Source: DATBGO01 sp036558005 (GTDB lineage: Bacteria; Actinomycetota; Actinomycetes; Streptosporangiales; Streptosporangiaceae). From it: a DNA stretch of 64,000 bases. Positions 57,300 to 64,000 of the stretch are shown here, piece by piece. Below the pieces are notes generated by a model. It was not told where the DNA came from. It was given only the letters and a program-made list of their open reading frames with translations, and searched no databases. The position numbers were made by a program, and so were the translations under genes. Every line of letters starts with the position of its first letter. The first letter of the stretch is position 1. Location: the NCBI GenBank assembly GCA_036558005.1, contig DATBGO010000349.1:7851-71850 (forward strand). The letters are read 5' to 3'.

Positions 57300-59702
57300 A
57301 TGCCTGTGACGGCCTCGCTCGTGCCCGACGAGCCGCTGTACCATCCTGGCCCGGCCAGGCGGCCCGATGACCTGGCTGCCGCCGGGACCTGCCCGCGCGC
57401 GCCGGCCGCGGCGGGGGTACTGGAGCGCGGCGCGCGCTCGGGCCGGCTCACCCACCTCGAGCGCCTGCCGGCCCGGCCGGGTGTCCCGGCAGACTGGCCC
57501 GGCTGGGTTCCTGCCGTGCTGCGGGAGGCGCTCGCGGCGGCGGGCGTGGGCACGCTGTGGGCGCACCAGGCCGCCGCCGCCGGCCGCGCCCGGGCCGGCC
57601 GGAGCGTGATCATCTCGACCGGCACCGCGTCCGGCAAGTCGCTGGGCTACCTGCTGCCCGCGCTGACCGGGGTGCTGGACGGCGGCACCGCGCTCTACCT
57701 GGCGCCGACCCGGGCGCTGGCCGCCGACCAGCTGCGGATGGTGCAGTCGCTGGGGCTCGCGGGGGTGCGGGCCGCGGTGGTGGACGGCGACACGCCGGCC
57801 GCGCACCGGTCCTGGGCCCGTTCCCACGCCAGCTACCTGCTGACCACGCCGGACATGCTGCACCACAGCCTGCTGCCGCGGCATGCCCGGTGGGACGGGT
57901 TCTTCCGGCGGCTGCGGTACGTGATCGTCGATGAGTGCCATGGCTACCGCGGCGTGTTCGGCTCGCACGTGGCGCAGGTGCTCCGCCGGCTGCGCCGGGT
58001 CGCCGCTCATCACGGCGGCCCGTGCGGCCGCGCGGCCCCGGTCTTCATCCTTGCCTCGGCCACGATCAGCGAGCCGGGGAAGTGCGCGCGGCTGCTCACC
58101 GGGCTGGAGGCGGAAGCGGTCACCGCGGACGGCGCGCCGCGCGGCCCGCTGACCTTCGGGCTGTGGGAGCCCCCGCTCACCAGGCTGCGCGGTGAGGCGG
58201 GCGCCCCGGTGCGGCGCGCCGCGACCGCCGAGGCGGCCGGGCTGCTGGCCGACCTGGTGGCCGGTGATGTGCCCGCGCTGGCGTTCGTCCGGTCCAGGCG
58301 CGGCGCCGAGGCGGTGGCGCTGGGCGCCCGGCGGGCACTGGCCGACGCGGGCGAGGCCGGCCGGGCCTGCCAGGTGGCGGCCTACCGGTCCGGGTACCTC
58401 GCTGAGGACCGGCGGGACCTGGAGACGGCGCTGCGCGAGGGCCGGATCACCGGCCTGGCCACCACCACCGCCTTGGAGCTCGGGGTCGACATCGCCGGCC
58501 TGGACGCGGTGCTGATCGCCGGCTGGCCGGGCACCAGGGCCGCGCTCTGGCAGCAGGCCGGGCGGGCGGGCCGGGGCGGCCGGGGCGCGGTGGCGGTGCT
58601 GATCGCCAGGGACGACCCGCTGGACACCTTCCTGGTCCATCACCCCGAGGCGCTGCTGCGCCAGCCGGTGGAGGCCACCGTGCTGGACCCGGCCAACCCG
58701 CACGTGCTGGCCCCGCACCTGCTGGCCGCCGCCGCCGAGCTGCCGCTGACCAGCGCTGACATCGAGCTTTTCGGCCCGGCCGCGGCCGGCCTCACCGGCC
58801 GGCTCTGCGCCCAGGGCATGCTGCGCCAGCGCGGCGCCTACTGGTACTGGACCCGGCGCGGCCGGGCCCCGCTGCCCGGGCTGCGCGGCACCGGCGGCGA
58901 GCCGGTGCGGATCGTGGAATCCGGGACCGGCAGGCTGGTCGGCACGGTGGACGAGCCGTCTGCCCACTTCCTGGTGCACGCCGGCGCGGTCTACCCGCAC
59001 CAGGGCGAGATGTACCTGGTGACCAGCCTGGACCTGGCTGAGCGGGTGGCCCTGGTCGAGCCGGGCGACCCCGGCTACAGCACCTCAGCCCGCGAGCAGA
59101 CCCGGGTCGATGTCGGCGCCACGGCGCTGATGTCGCGGTGGGGCGAGGCGGAGGTTCACTTCGGCGACGTTCAGGTGACCCGGCAGGTGACCGGCTACGT
59201 GCGCCGCCTGGACACCGGGCAGCCAGTCGGCGAGGTGCCGCTGGACCTGCCGCCGCGGATGCTGGCGACCAGGGCGGTCTGGTGGACCATCTCGCCGGCC
59301 CAGCGAGCCATGCTCGCCGGCCTGGGGGCGGACCTGGGCGGTTCCGCGCACGCGGCTGAGCACGCCGCCATCGGGCTGCTGCCGCTGGTGGCGGCGTGCG
59401 ACCGGTGGGATGTCGGCGGGGTGTCGGCCGACCTGCACCCGGCCACCGGGCGGCTGACCATCTTCGTCTACGACGGGCACGAAGGCGGCGCCGGGTTCGC
59501 CGAGCGCGGCTATCACGCGGCCGCGCAGTGGCTGCGCGCGACCGCCGAGGCGATCAGGTGCTGTGAGTGCGCGGCCGGCTGCCCGTCCTGCATCCAGTCA
59601 CCCAAGTGCGGCAACGGCAACCAGCCGCTGTCCAAGGCGGGCGCGATCCTGCTGCTGGACTGCTTGCTAGGCGGGGGCTCCAGCGGAGCTGAGCCCGGCT
59701 GA
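57300..59702 (+). CDS. DEAD/DEAH-box helicase with DUF1998-type zinc domain (YprA/MrfA-like)
   Basis: 800 residues. RecA1 with Q-like HQAAAA, Walker A STGTASGKS (about 105-113), PTRALAADQ, DECH (about 211-214) and SAT; RecA2 with TTALELGVDIAGLD and QQAGRAGRGGRG. The C-terminal domain has four grouped Cys (CCECAAGCPSCIQSPKCGNGN, about 754-774), the DUF1998 zinc/Fe site of B. subtilis MrfA, which repairs mitomycin-type adducts with nuclease MrfB. No mrfB is in the window. ATG 57300 has no clear ribosome-binding site. Confidence 0.92.
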   Translation: MPVTASLVPDEPLYHPGPARRPDDLAAAGTCPRAPAAAGVLERGARSGRLTHLERLPARPGVPADWPGWVPAVLREALAAAGVGTLWAHQAAAAGRARAGRSVIISTGTASGKSLGYLLPALTGVLDGGTALYLAPTRALAADQLRMVQSLGLAGVRAAVVDGDTPAAHRSWARSHASYLLTTPDMLHHSLLPRHARWDGFFRRLRYVIVDECHGYRGVFGSHVAQVLRRLRRVAAHHGGPCGRAAPVFILASATISEPGKCARLLTGLEAEAVTADGAPRGPLTFGLWEPPLTRLRGEAGAPVRRAATAEAAGLLADLVAGDVPALAFVRSRRGAEAVALGARRALADAGEAGRACQVAAYRSGYLAEDRRDLETALREGRITGLATTTALELGVDIAGLDAVLIAGWPGTRAALWQQAGRAGRGGRGAVAVLIARDDPLDTFLVHHPEALLRQPVEATVLDPANPHVLAPHLLAAAAELPLTSADIELFGPAAAGLTGRLCAQGMLRQRGAYWYWTRRGRAPLPGLRGTGGEPVRIVESGTGRLVGTVDEPSAHFLVHAGAVYPHQGEMYLVTSLDLAERVALVEPGDPGYSTSAREQTRVDVGATALMSRWGEAEVHFGDVQVTRQVTGYVRRLDTGQPVGEVPLDLPPRMLATRAVWWTISPAQRAMLAGLGADLGGSAHAAEHAAIGLLPLVAACDRWDVGGVSADLHPATGRLTIFVYDGHEGGAGFAERGYHAAAQWLRATAEAIRCCECAAGCPSCIQSPKCGNGNQPLSKAGAILLLDCLLGGGSSGAEPG

Positions 59703-59725
59703 AGCCCCCGCCGCCCGGCCGCCGG

Positions 59726-59748
59726 GCACGCGCCGAACGCGCGTGCCG
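59726..59748 (+). terminator. hairpin 1 after the helicase gene
   Basis: GGCACGCG (59726-59733) pairs with CGCGTGCC (59741-59748), 8 bp, 7-base loop, 23 bases past the stop. Confidence 0.5.
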
Positions 59749-59765
59749 CCTGGGTCCGGACATGA

Positions 59766-59800
59766 GGCGACCCCCGCCGGGGGGGAGAGCGGGGGTCGCC
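59766..59800 (+). terminator. hairpin 2 after the helicase gene, 12-bp perfect stem
   Basis: GGCGACCCCCGC (59766-59777) pairs with GCGGGGGTCGCC (59789-59800) around an 11-base loop. Together with hairpin 1 it likely ends helicase transcription before the HAD gene. Confidence 0.75.
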
Positions 59801-59916
59801 GTACGGTCCGGCCCCGGGGGGGTAGAGCCGGTTCCGTCATCCAGAAAGCCTACGTGGAGCGAGCCAAAGTTACCAGCCGGTCATCGACAGTAAACCTCGC
59901 GGCTGTCACCTTCCCC

Positions 59917-59922
59917 TATGCT
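59917..59922 (+). promoter_or_regulatory. -10 element (TATGCT) for leaderless HAD-IB gene
   Basis: TATGCT ends eight bases before GTG 59931 without any ribosome-binding site between. Confidence 0.45.
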
Positions 59923-59930
59923 GCCGGATC

Positions 59931-60836
59931 GTGAGCACATACGTCGAGGGCGGAAGCGGGGCCATTGCGGCCTTCTTTGACCTGGACAAGACAATTATCT
60001 CGCGGTCGAGCACGCTGGCGTTCGGCCCGTCGTTCTACCGCCATGGCCTGCTCACCCGCGCCCAGGCGGTCCGGACCGCGGTCGGTCACCTGGCATTCCG
60101 GCTGACCGGCGCGGGCCATCAGCGGATGGAGCGGATCCGCGGTCAGGTCGGCGAGCTGTGCCGCGGCTGGCCAGCGGCCCAGGTCAGCGACATCGTCACC
60201 CGGCACCTGGAGGACATCATCCTGCCGCACGTGTACGCCGAGGCGCATCAGCTGATCACCCGGCACCGCGACAGCGGGCAGGACGTCATCATCGTCAGCT
60301 CCTCCGGCCAGGAAATGGTCGGGCCGATCGGCGCCTGGCTGGGCGCGACCGAGACCATCGCCACCCAGATGGCGGTGGCCGACGGCTGCTACACCGGCGA
60401 GATGGAGTTCTGGGCCTACGGCGAGGCCAAGGCGCGCCGGGTGCGGGAGCTTGCCCTGCTGCGCGGCTACCGGCTGGAGGACTGTTTCGCTTACAGCGAT
60501 TCGGTCACCGACCTGCCGCTGCTGGAAGCCGTCGGGCACCCGCACGCGGTCAACCCCGACCGCGCGCTGCGCCGGATCGCCCGTCAGCGCTGCTGGCCAG
60601 TCCTGTCCTTCGGGACATTCCTGGCCGGGCAGCGGGCCGGGCTGCCCGGGCGGACCGCCGTCACCGATCACGGCCGGGCAGCCGGGCACGGGCTCGCTGC
60701 CGCGGGCCGGGCCAGCGCGGCCGGGCACGGGGCCAGTGCCAGCCGCGCGGCCGCCGGCCACGCCGCGGCCGGGCACACGCCGGCCGGACACGGGCCGGCG
60801 GGCCGCGCCCGCGCGGGCGCCGGGCCAGGCCGCTGA
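59931..60836 (+). CDS. HAD-IB family phosphatase (SerB/CicA-like)
   Basis: 301 residues from GTG 59931. HAD nucleophile in AFFDLDKTIISRSS, motif II VSSSGQEM, Lys in GEAKARRV, and motif IV YSDSVTDLPLLEAVGHPHAVNPDRAL. This is the actinobacterial HAD-IB hydrolase family near SerB; substrate unknown, possibly phospholipid or phospho-amino acid. After about residue 235 comes a 65-residue low-complexity tail of Ala-Gly-His repeats (AAGHAAAGHTPAGHGPAG), likely disordered. Confidence 0.9.
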   Translation: MSTYVEGGSGAIAAFFDLDKTIISRSSTLAFGPSFYRHGLLTRAQAVRTAVGHLAFRLTGAGHQRMERIRGQVGELCRGWPAAQVSDIVTRHLEDIILPHVYAEAHQLITRHRDSGQDVIIVSSSGQEMVGPIGAWLGATETIATQMAVADGCYTGEMEFWAYGEAKARRVRELALLRGYRLEDCFAYSDSVTDLPLLEAVGHPHAVNPDRALRRIARQRCWPVLSFGTFLAGQRAGLPGRTAVTDHGRAAGHGLAAAGRASAAGHGASASRAAAGHAAAGHTPAGHGPAGRARAGAGPGR

Positions 60837-61436
60837 CCGCAGACCCCGCTGACCGTAGAGGCCCCGCTGACCGCGGCGCGGCCATCGCCAGCGGGATCCC
60901 ACCAGTTCAGGGCATGCGAGCGCGGCGACTGATCGAGATCACGAATTGGTTACGCCAGGGGGTTCCCAAGCCCGCCGATCCGTCGTACAAAGGTTTCACG
61001 GACACGATCGTCCGGGCACGGCAACCGGGCACCCACGCGCGACCAGCCGCGGGAGGCGTGCCGAGGCAGGGGAATCCGGCCGGCTGAGCGGCGCACGGGC
61101 GCGGCGCGGCGGCGGGTAGCCTGCCCGGCAGAGAAGGTGCACGCTTGGTAACCCGGCCTGACGTGCCAGGCGGCGGCGCCCCCGAGCGGGGCGCCGCTCA
61201 ATGTCCGGGCGCTCGCTGCCTGGGCAGGGCCGGCCGGGGCCGCCGTAATGGAGATCCTCTACTCTCCTCCCGGCTCGCCTGAGAATGCCCGGCTGAGTCC
61301 CGCAATCCCCGCTCCTGCCCGATCGCGGCAGGCGGCCGCGCCGTTTGGCCCGGCACGCCAGAATGGACCGCGGTGCAAGGGCCGGGACGGGCTATGCGCG
61401 AGACTTGGGGCAAGCACCCGAGAGGGGAGAGTGCAT
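60837..61436. other. 600-base region without a clear gene
   Basis: The largest gap in the window. ATG 60914 opens a 57-codon plus-strand frame (to 61087) starting MRARRLIEITNWLRQG, but it has no ribosome-binding site and no recognisable family. A GC hairpin lies at 61173-61197. The right end holds the leader of the Holin-X gene with AGGGGAGAG before ATG 61437. Nothing else is convincing. Confidence 0.5.
61173..61197. terminator. 10-bp GC hairpin in the 61-kb gap
   Basis: GCGGCGCCCC (61173-61182) pairs with GGGGCGCCGC (61188-61197) around CGAGC. It may end transcription entering from the HAD gene. Confidence 0.5.
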
Positions 61437-61883
61437 ATGGCCGGACCCGCTGTCAAGCCAGGAGCCGATAGCGCCGGCAACGCATCCATCGGCGACCTGG
61501 TTTCGGTCGCCGTCAGGGACGTGACCCGCCTGCTCCGGTACGAGATGGAGCTGGCCAAGCTGGAGCTCAAGTCCGACGTGCGCAGGCTCGGCACCGCCGG
61601 CGCGCTGATGGGGGTCGCGGCGTTCGTCGGCTGCCTGGTGCTAGTGCTGCTGTGCTTCGCGTTCGCCTACGGCCTGATGACCGTGGGCATCTGGTCCTGG
61701 GCCTCGTTCCTGATCGTGGCCGGCGCCTGCGTGCTGCTGGCTGGCATCGCGGTCCTGATCGGCTACGCGAAGGTACGCAAGCTCAGCGGCCTGAAGCAGA
61801 CCCGGCGCACGGTCCAGGATGACCTGGCGCTGCTCAAGCGCGAGGACGGGGCCGCGGCCGCGCCCGCTCGGGGAGCCAGGTGA
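61437..61883 (+). CDS. actinobacterial Holin-X (phage holin-like) membrane protein
   Basis: 148 residues from ATG 61437 behind AGGGGAGAG. An N-terminal amphipathic part (SIGDLVSVAVRDVTRLLRYEMELAKLELK) precedes two helices (about 58-86 and 90-114) and a charged tail. This is the Holin-X/DUF1469 family, chromosomal and widespread in actinobacteria; a role in lysis is not established. It leads a short operon with the hydrolase four bases downstream. Confidence 0.85.
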   Translation: MAGPAVKPGADSAGNASIGDLVSVAVRDVTRLLRYEMELAKLELKSDVRRLGTAGALMGVAAFVGCLVLVLLCFAFAYGLMTVGIWSWASFLIVAGACVLLAGIAVLIGYAKVRKLSGLKQTRRTVQDDLALLKREDGAAAAPARGAR

Positions 61884-61887
61884 CCGC

Positions 61888-62811
61888 GTGCCCGCCAATG
61901 GCGACGCCTCGGTCTTCATCGAAGGTCCCTGGACGCACCGGACGGTCAGCGCCAACGGGACCAGGTTCCACGTTGCCGAGACCGGCGACGGCCCGCTGGT
62001 GCTGCTGCTGCACGGGTTTCCCGAGTTCTGGTGGACCTGGCGCAACCAGCTGGTCTCGCTGAGCGGGGCTGGCTACCGGGCTGTTGCCGTTGACCTGCGC
62101 GGATACGGCGGCAGCGACAAGCCGCCGCGGGGCTATGACCTGGTCACGGCCGCCTCAGACGCGGCCGGGCTGATCCGTTCGCTCGGCGAGGCCAACGCGG
62201 TGGTCGTCGGCCATGACTGGGGCGGCCTGATCGCCTGGACGATGGCTGCCTACTTCCCCAAGGTGATCAGGCGGCTGGCGGTGGTGTCGGTGCCGCATCC
62301 GCTGCGGCTGCGGCTGGCGGTGCTGGCCGACCCATTCGGCCAGGGCAAGCACAGCGGTTACGCGCTGGGCTTCCAGCTGCCGATGCTGCCCGAGCGCCAG
62401 CTGCTGCGCGACGGCGCCGTGCGGGTGGGCCGGATGCTCAGCACCTGGTCCGGCCCTGGCTGGCCGGACTGGCACACCGAGCAGGTCTACCGGGCCGCGA
62501 TCAGCCTGCCCTCGGTTGCCCACTCCGCGCTGGAATATCACCGCTGGTACCTGAGGTCCCGGCTGCGGCCAGACGGGCTGCGGTACGCGCGGACCATGCG
62601 GGCCCCGATCCAGGCGCCGGTGCTGCACCTGCACGGCTCGGTGGACGGCTGCGTGCTCCCGGCGACCGCGCGCGGCTCGGGCCGGTACGTCGAGGCGCCC
62701 TACCGCTGGCGCCTGGTCGAGGGCGCCGGTCATTTCCCGCATGAGGAACTGCCTGCCCGGTTCGACGCCGAATTGTGCGCCTGGCTGGCCGACCCCGAGC
62801 CGGAGCGATGA
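61888..62811 (+). CDS. alpha/beta-hydrolase, epoxide hydrolase-like
   Basis: 307 residues from GTG 61888. HGFPEFWWTWRNQL (oxyanion HGxP), nucleophile Asp in VVGHDWGGLIAW, acid in LHGSVDGCVLP, catalytic His in EGAGHFPHEE. Asp as nucleophile fits epoxide hydrolases or haloalkane/fluoroacetate dehalogenases. Of the cap tyrosines of epoxide hydrolases, one is plausible in EYHRWYLRSRL. Overlaps the DUF309 gene by ATGA. Confidence 0.88.
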   Translation: MPANGDASVFIEGPWTHRTVSANGTRFHVAETGDGPLVLLLHGFPEFWWTWRNQLVSLSGAGYRAVAVDLRGYGGSDKPPRGYDLVTAASDAAGLIRSLGEANAVVVGHDWGGLIAWTMAAYFPKVIRRLAVVSVPHPLRLRLAVLADPFGQGKHSGYALGFQLPMLPERQLLRDGAVRVGRMLSTWSGPGWPDWHTEQVYRAAISLPSVAHSALEYHRWYLRSRLRPDGLRYARTMRAPIQAPVLHLHGSVDGCVLPATARGSGRYVEAPYRWRLVEGAGHFPHEELPARFDAELCAWLADPEPER

Positions 62812-63326
62812 CCAGGCCGCCCGGCCTCCCGCCGCCTGGCCTGCCCAGGGACAGGGACGCCGCGGGCCGCCCCAGGAACGCCAGGCCGCGGGACGCGCTC
62901 GGGCGGCCGCTGCCGCGCACGGCAGGCCCCGGCCCGGGCATCCCCGCCGATGAGGCCGCGCGCCCGCCTGAGGCCGCGCTGGCGGCCGCGCAGCAGCTGA
63001 TCGACGACGGGCAGCCGTTCCGGGCGCACGAGGTGCTGGAGGCGTCGTGGAAGGCCGCCCCGGCCAGCGAGCGGGAGATGTGGCGCGGGCTGGCCCAGGT
63101 GGCCGTCGGCCTGACCCACGCGCAGCGCGGCAACTGCCGCGGCGCCATCGCGCTGCTGCGCCGGGGCAGCGCCGCGGTCGCCGGGCATCCGGCCGCCCGG
63201 CACGGTATCGACGCGGAAGGGGTGGCCAGGTACGCGGCCAGCCTGGCGAACCAGATCGACCGCGAGGGCCTGTCCGGCCTGACCGCGGCCAGCCTGACGA
63301 TCCGGCTGACCCGCCCCGGTCCCTGA
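62808..63326 (+). CDS. DUF309 protein
   Basis: 172 residues. A Pro/Arg-rich start (1-50) precedes the DUF309 helical domain (about 55-165) with its hallmark QPFRAHEVLEASWKAAPASEREMWRGLAQVAVGLTHAQRGN and LLRRGSAAV. Function unknown in general; the conserved His, Glu and Trp hint at ligand or metal binding. Coupled to the hydrolase upstream. Confidence 0.85.
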   Translation: MTRPPGLPPPGLPRDRDAAGRPRNARPRDALGRPLPRTAGPGPGIPADEAARPPEAALAAAQQLIDDGQPFRAHEVLEASWKAAPASEREMWRGLAQVAVGLTHAQRGNCRGAIALLRRGSAAVAGHPAARHGIDAEGVARYAASLANQIDREGLSGLTAASLTIRLTRPGP

Positions 63327-63374
63327 CCAGCTCGGGCGCCCGCGCCTGCGCCGGTCCTGCCGGTCCCTGACCGG

Positions 63375-64000
63375 TCAGTCACACAGCCCGGTGGAGACCG
63401 GCCCGGTGGCGGTGGCGCCGGCCCTGGCGTCCGACGCGACCTCGTCCCCGGTCAGCGCGTAGCCGGTCTGCGGCACCGACACCGCGGCCGCGAACACCAC
63501 GCCGTAGACCTGGCCGTCGGGTGCCAGCAGCGGCCCGCCGGAGTTGCCCGGCTTGATCTTCGCCCTGATCGCGTAGATCTGCCTGGTTACCTGGGTCGAG
63601 TGGTAGATGTCCGGGCTCCTGGCGTTCTCCATGCCGCCGACCCGCGCGGCCACCGCGGTGAACGGCTCATCGAGCGGGTACCCGGCCACGATCGCGCTGG
63701 CGCCGGTCTGCGCCGGGTGCGAGAACGGCAGCGGCCGGGCGCCGAGCCCGGGAACATAGAGCACCGCGATGTCACGATCTGGGTCATAGAGCACGACCCG
63801 GGCCGGGAACAGCTGGCCAGAGCTGGTGAACACCTGCTGGTTCTGCTTCTCCCCGGCCACCACGTGCGCGTTGGTCATGACGTGGTCGCGGGCGTACACG
63901 AACCCGGAGCCCTCGATCCGGCGCGAGCAGCTCGGCGCCACTCCCTCGATCTTCACCACGCTGGCCCTGGCCGCCCGCAGCGCCCGCGAGTTCAGCACCG
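63375..64000 (-). CDS. MarP-type membrane serine protease, C-terminal part (5' end outside window)
   Basis: The frame is open to the right edge, so only the last 208 residues are seen. The trypsin-like protease has His in MTNAHVVAGE, Asp in YDPDRDIAVLYV and Ser in IKPGNSGGPLL. Cys in VAPSCSRRIEGSGF and Cys in STGLCD, at the two ends of the domain, match the MarP disulfide. MarP of M. tuberculosis (Rv3671c) has four N-terminal CvpA-like helices and is needed for acid and oxidative resistance; that part would lie beyond 64000. Confidence 0.88.
   Translation of the reverse strand, partial: VLNSRALRAARASVVKIEGVAPSCSRRIEGSGFVYARDHVMTNAHVVAGEKQNQQVFTSSGQLFPARVVLYDPDRDIAVLYVPGLGARPLPFSHPAQTGASAIVAGYPLDEPFTAVAARVGGMENARSPDIYHSTQVTRQIYAIRAKIKPGNSGGPLLAPDGQVYGVVFAAAVSVPQTGYALTGDEVASDARAGATATGPVSTGLCD

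Noticed and set aside
60914..61087. 57-codon ORF MRARRLIEITNW...
   Set aside because: No ribosome-binding site, no recognised family, and it is the tail of a shadow frame of the HAD gene.

Overview
The window is chromosomal DNA from a very GC-rich actinobacterium. Codons mostly end in G or C, GTG starts are common, and start/stop overlaps (ATGA, GTGA) are frequent. Marker genes are actinobacterial: carD, the mycothiol enzyme mshA, a bldG-type anti-anti-sigma factor, a CsoR copper sensor, a MarP-type protease and an Rv1747-type FHA-ABC exporter. Blocks match the gene order I recall from Streptomyces (hppA / anti-sigma kinase / bldG / helicase; carD-ispF ... cysS-rlmB) and Mycobacterium (mshA-ybjN / gpmA-senX3-regX3). 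I place it as a non-mycobacterial, Streptomyces/Streptosporangiales-like lineage; genus cannot be given. I saw no tRNA, rRNA, CRISPR array, insertion sequence or prophage.

Layout. 1-3.3 kb: the end of a P450-reductase-type flavoprotein, a tiny membrane protein, a zinc-ribbon protein, and a less GC-rich MNT nucleotidyltransferase/HEPN pair behind three ACTATAGT palindromes spaced exactly 20 bp. 3.3-9.8 kb: an LmeA/DUF2993 protein, then a Ser/Thr kinase with a beta-propeller, divergent from a double-FHA ABC exporter. 9.9-15.2 kb: secreted hydrolase, L,D-transpeptidase, PPK2 and a beta-hydroxyacid-dehydrogenase-like enzyme. 15.2-23.1 kb: rlmB, cysS, ispF and carD, interrupted by a PPOX-fold protein, homogentisate dioxygenase, a DUF2637 protein and a methyltransferase, with ispD absent. 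23.4-30.1 kb: two envelope proteins, a PhoR/PhoP (SenX3/RegX3) pair, gpmA, mshA, ybjN, csoR.

30.3-35.3 kb is a tightly overlapped operon: small membrane protein, ApbE flavin transferase, ferric-reductase-like cytochrome b, NuoF-like flavoprotein, 3Fe-4S ferredoxin, then an alpha-methylacyl-CoA racemase. It looks like a route for electrons from NAD(P)H through the membrane. 35.4-41.5 kb is a cation island: an M-box-like riboswitch leader, an NRAMP-related (probably Mg2+) transporter, a soluble MgtE-N/CBS protein, and a KimA-like K+ permease fused to an OB-fold. 41.6-50 kb: diiron protein, GH1 glycosidase, an unclassified membrane-anchored protein behind a near-consensus promoter, HD hydrolase, ABC ATPase, TauE/SafE permease and a NarL-type two-component pair. 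50-57 kb: SDR, divergent QueA homologue, serB, sixA, hppA, anti-sigma kinase, bldG. 57.3-64 kb: MrfA/YprA-type helicase, HAD-IB phosphatase, Holin-X protein, epoxide-hydrolase-like enzyme, DUF309 protein and a truncated MarP-type protease.

The best candidates for under-described biology are the MNT-HEPN pair with its phased operators, the ApbE/cytochrome b/NuoF-like/ferredoxin module, and the M-box/NRAMP leader, which also holds a 22-codon upstream ORF and a hairpin over the ribosome-binding site. Statements of homology come from motif recognition and memory; no database search was run.
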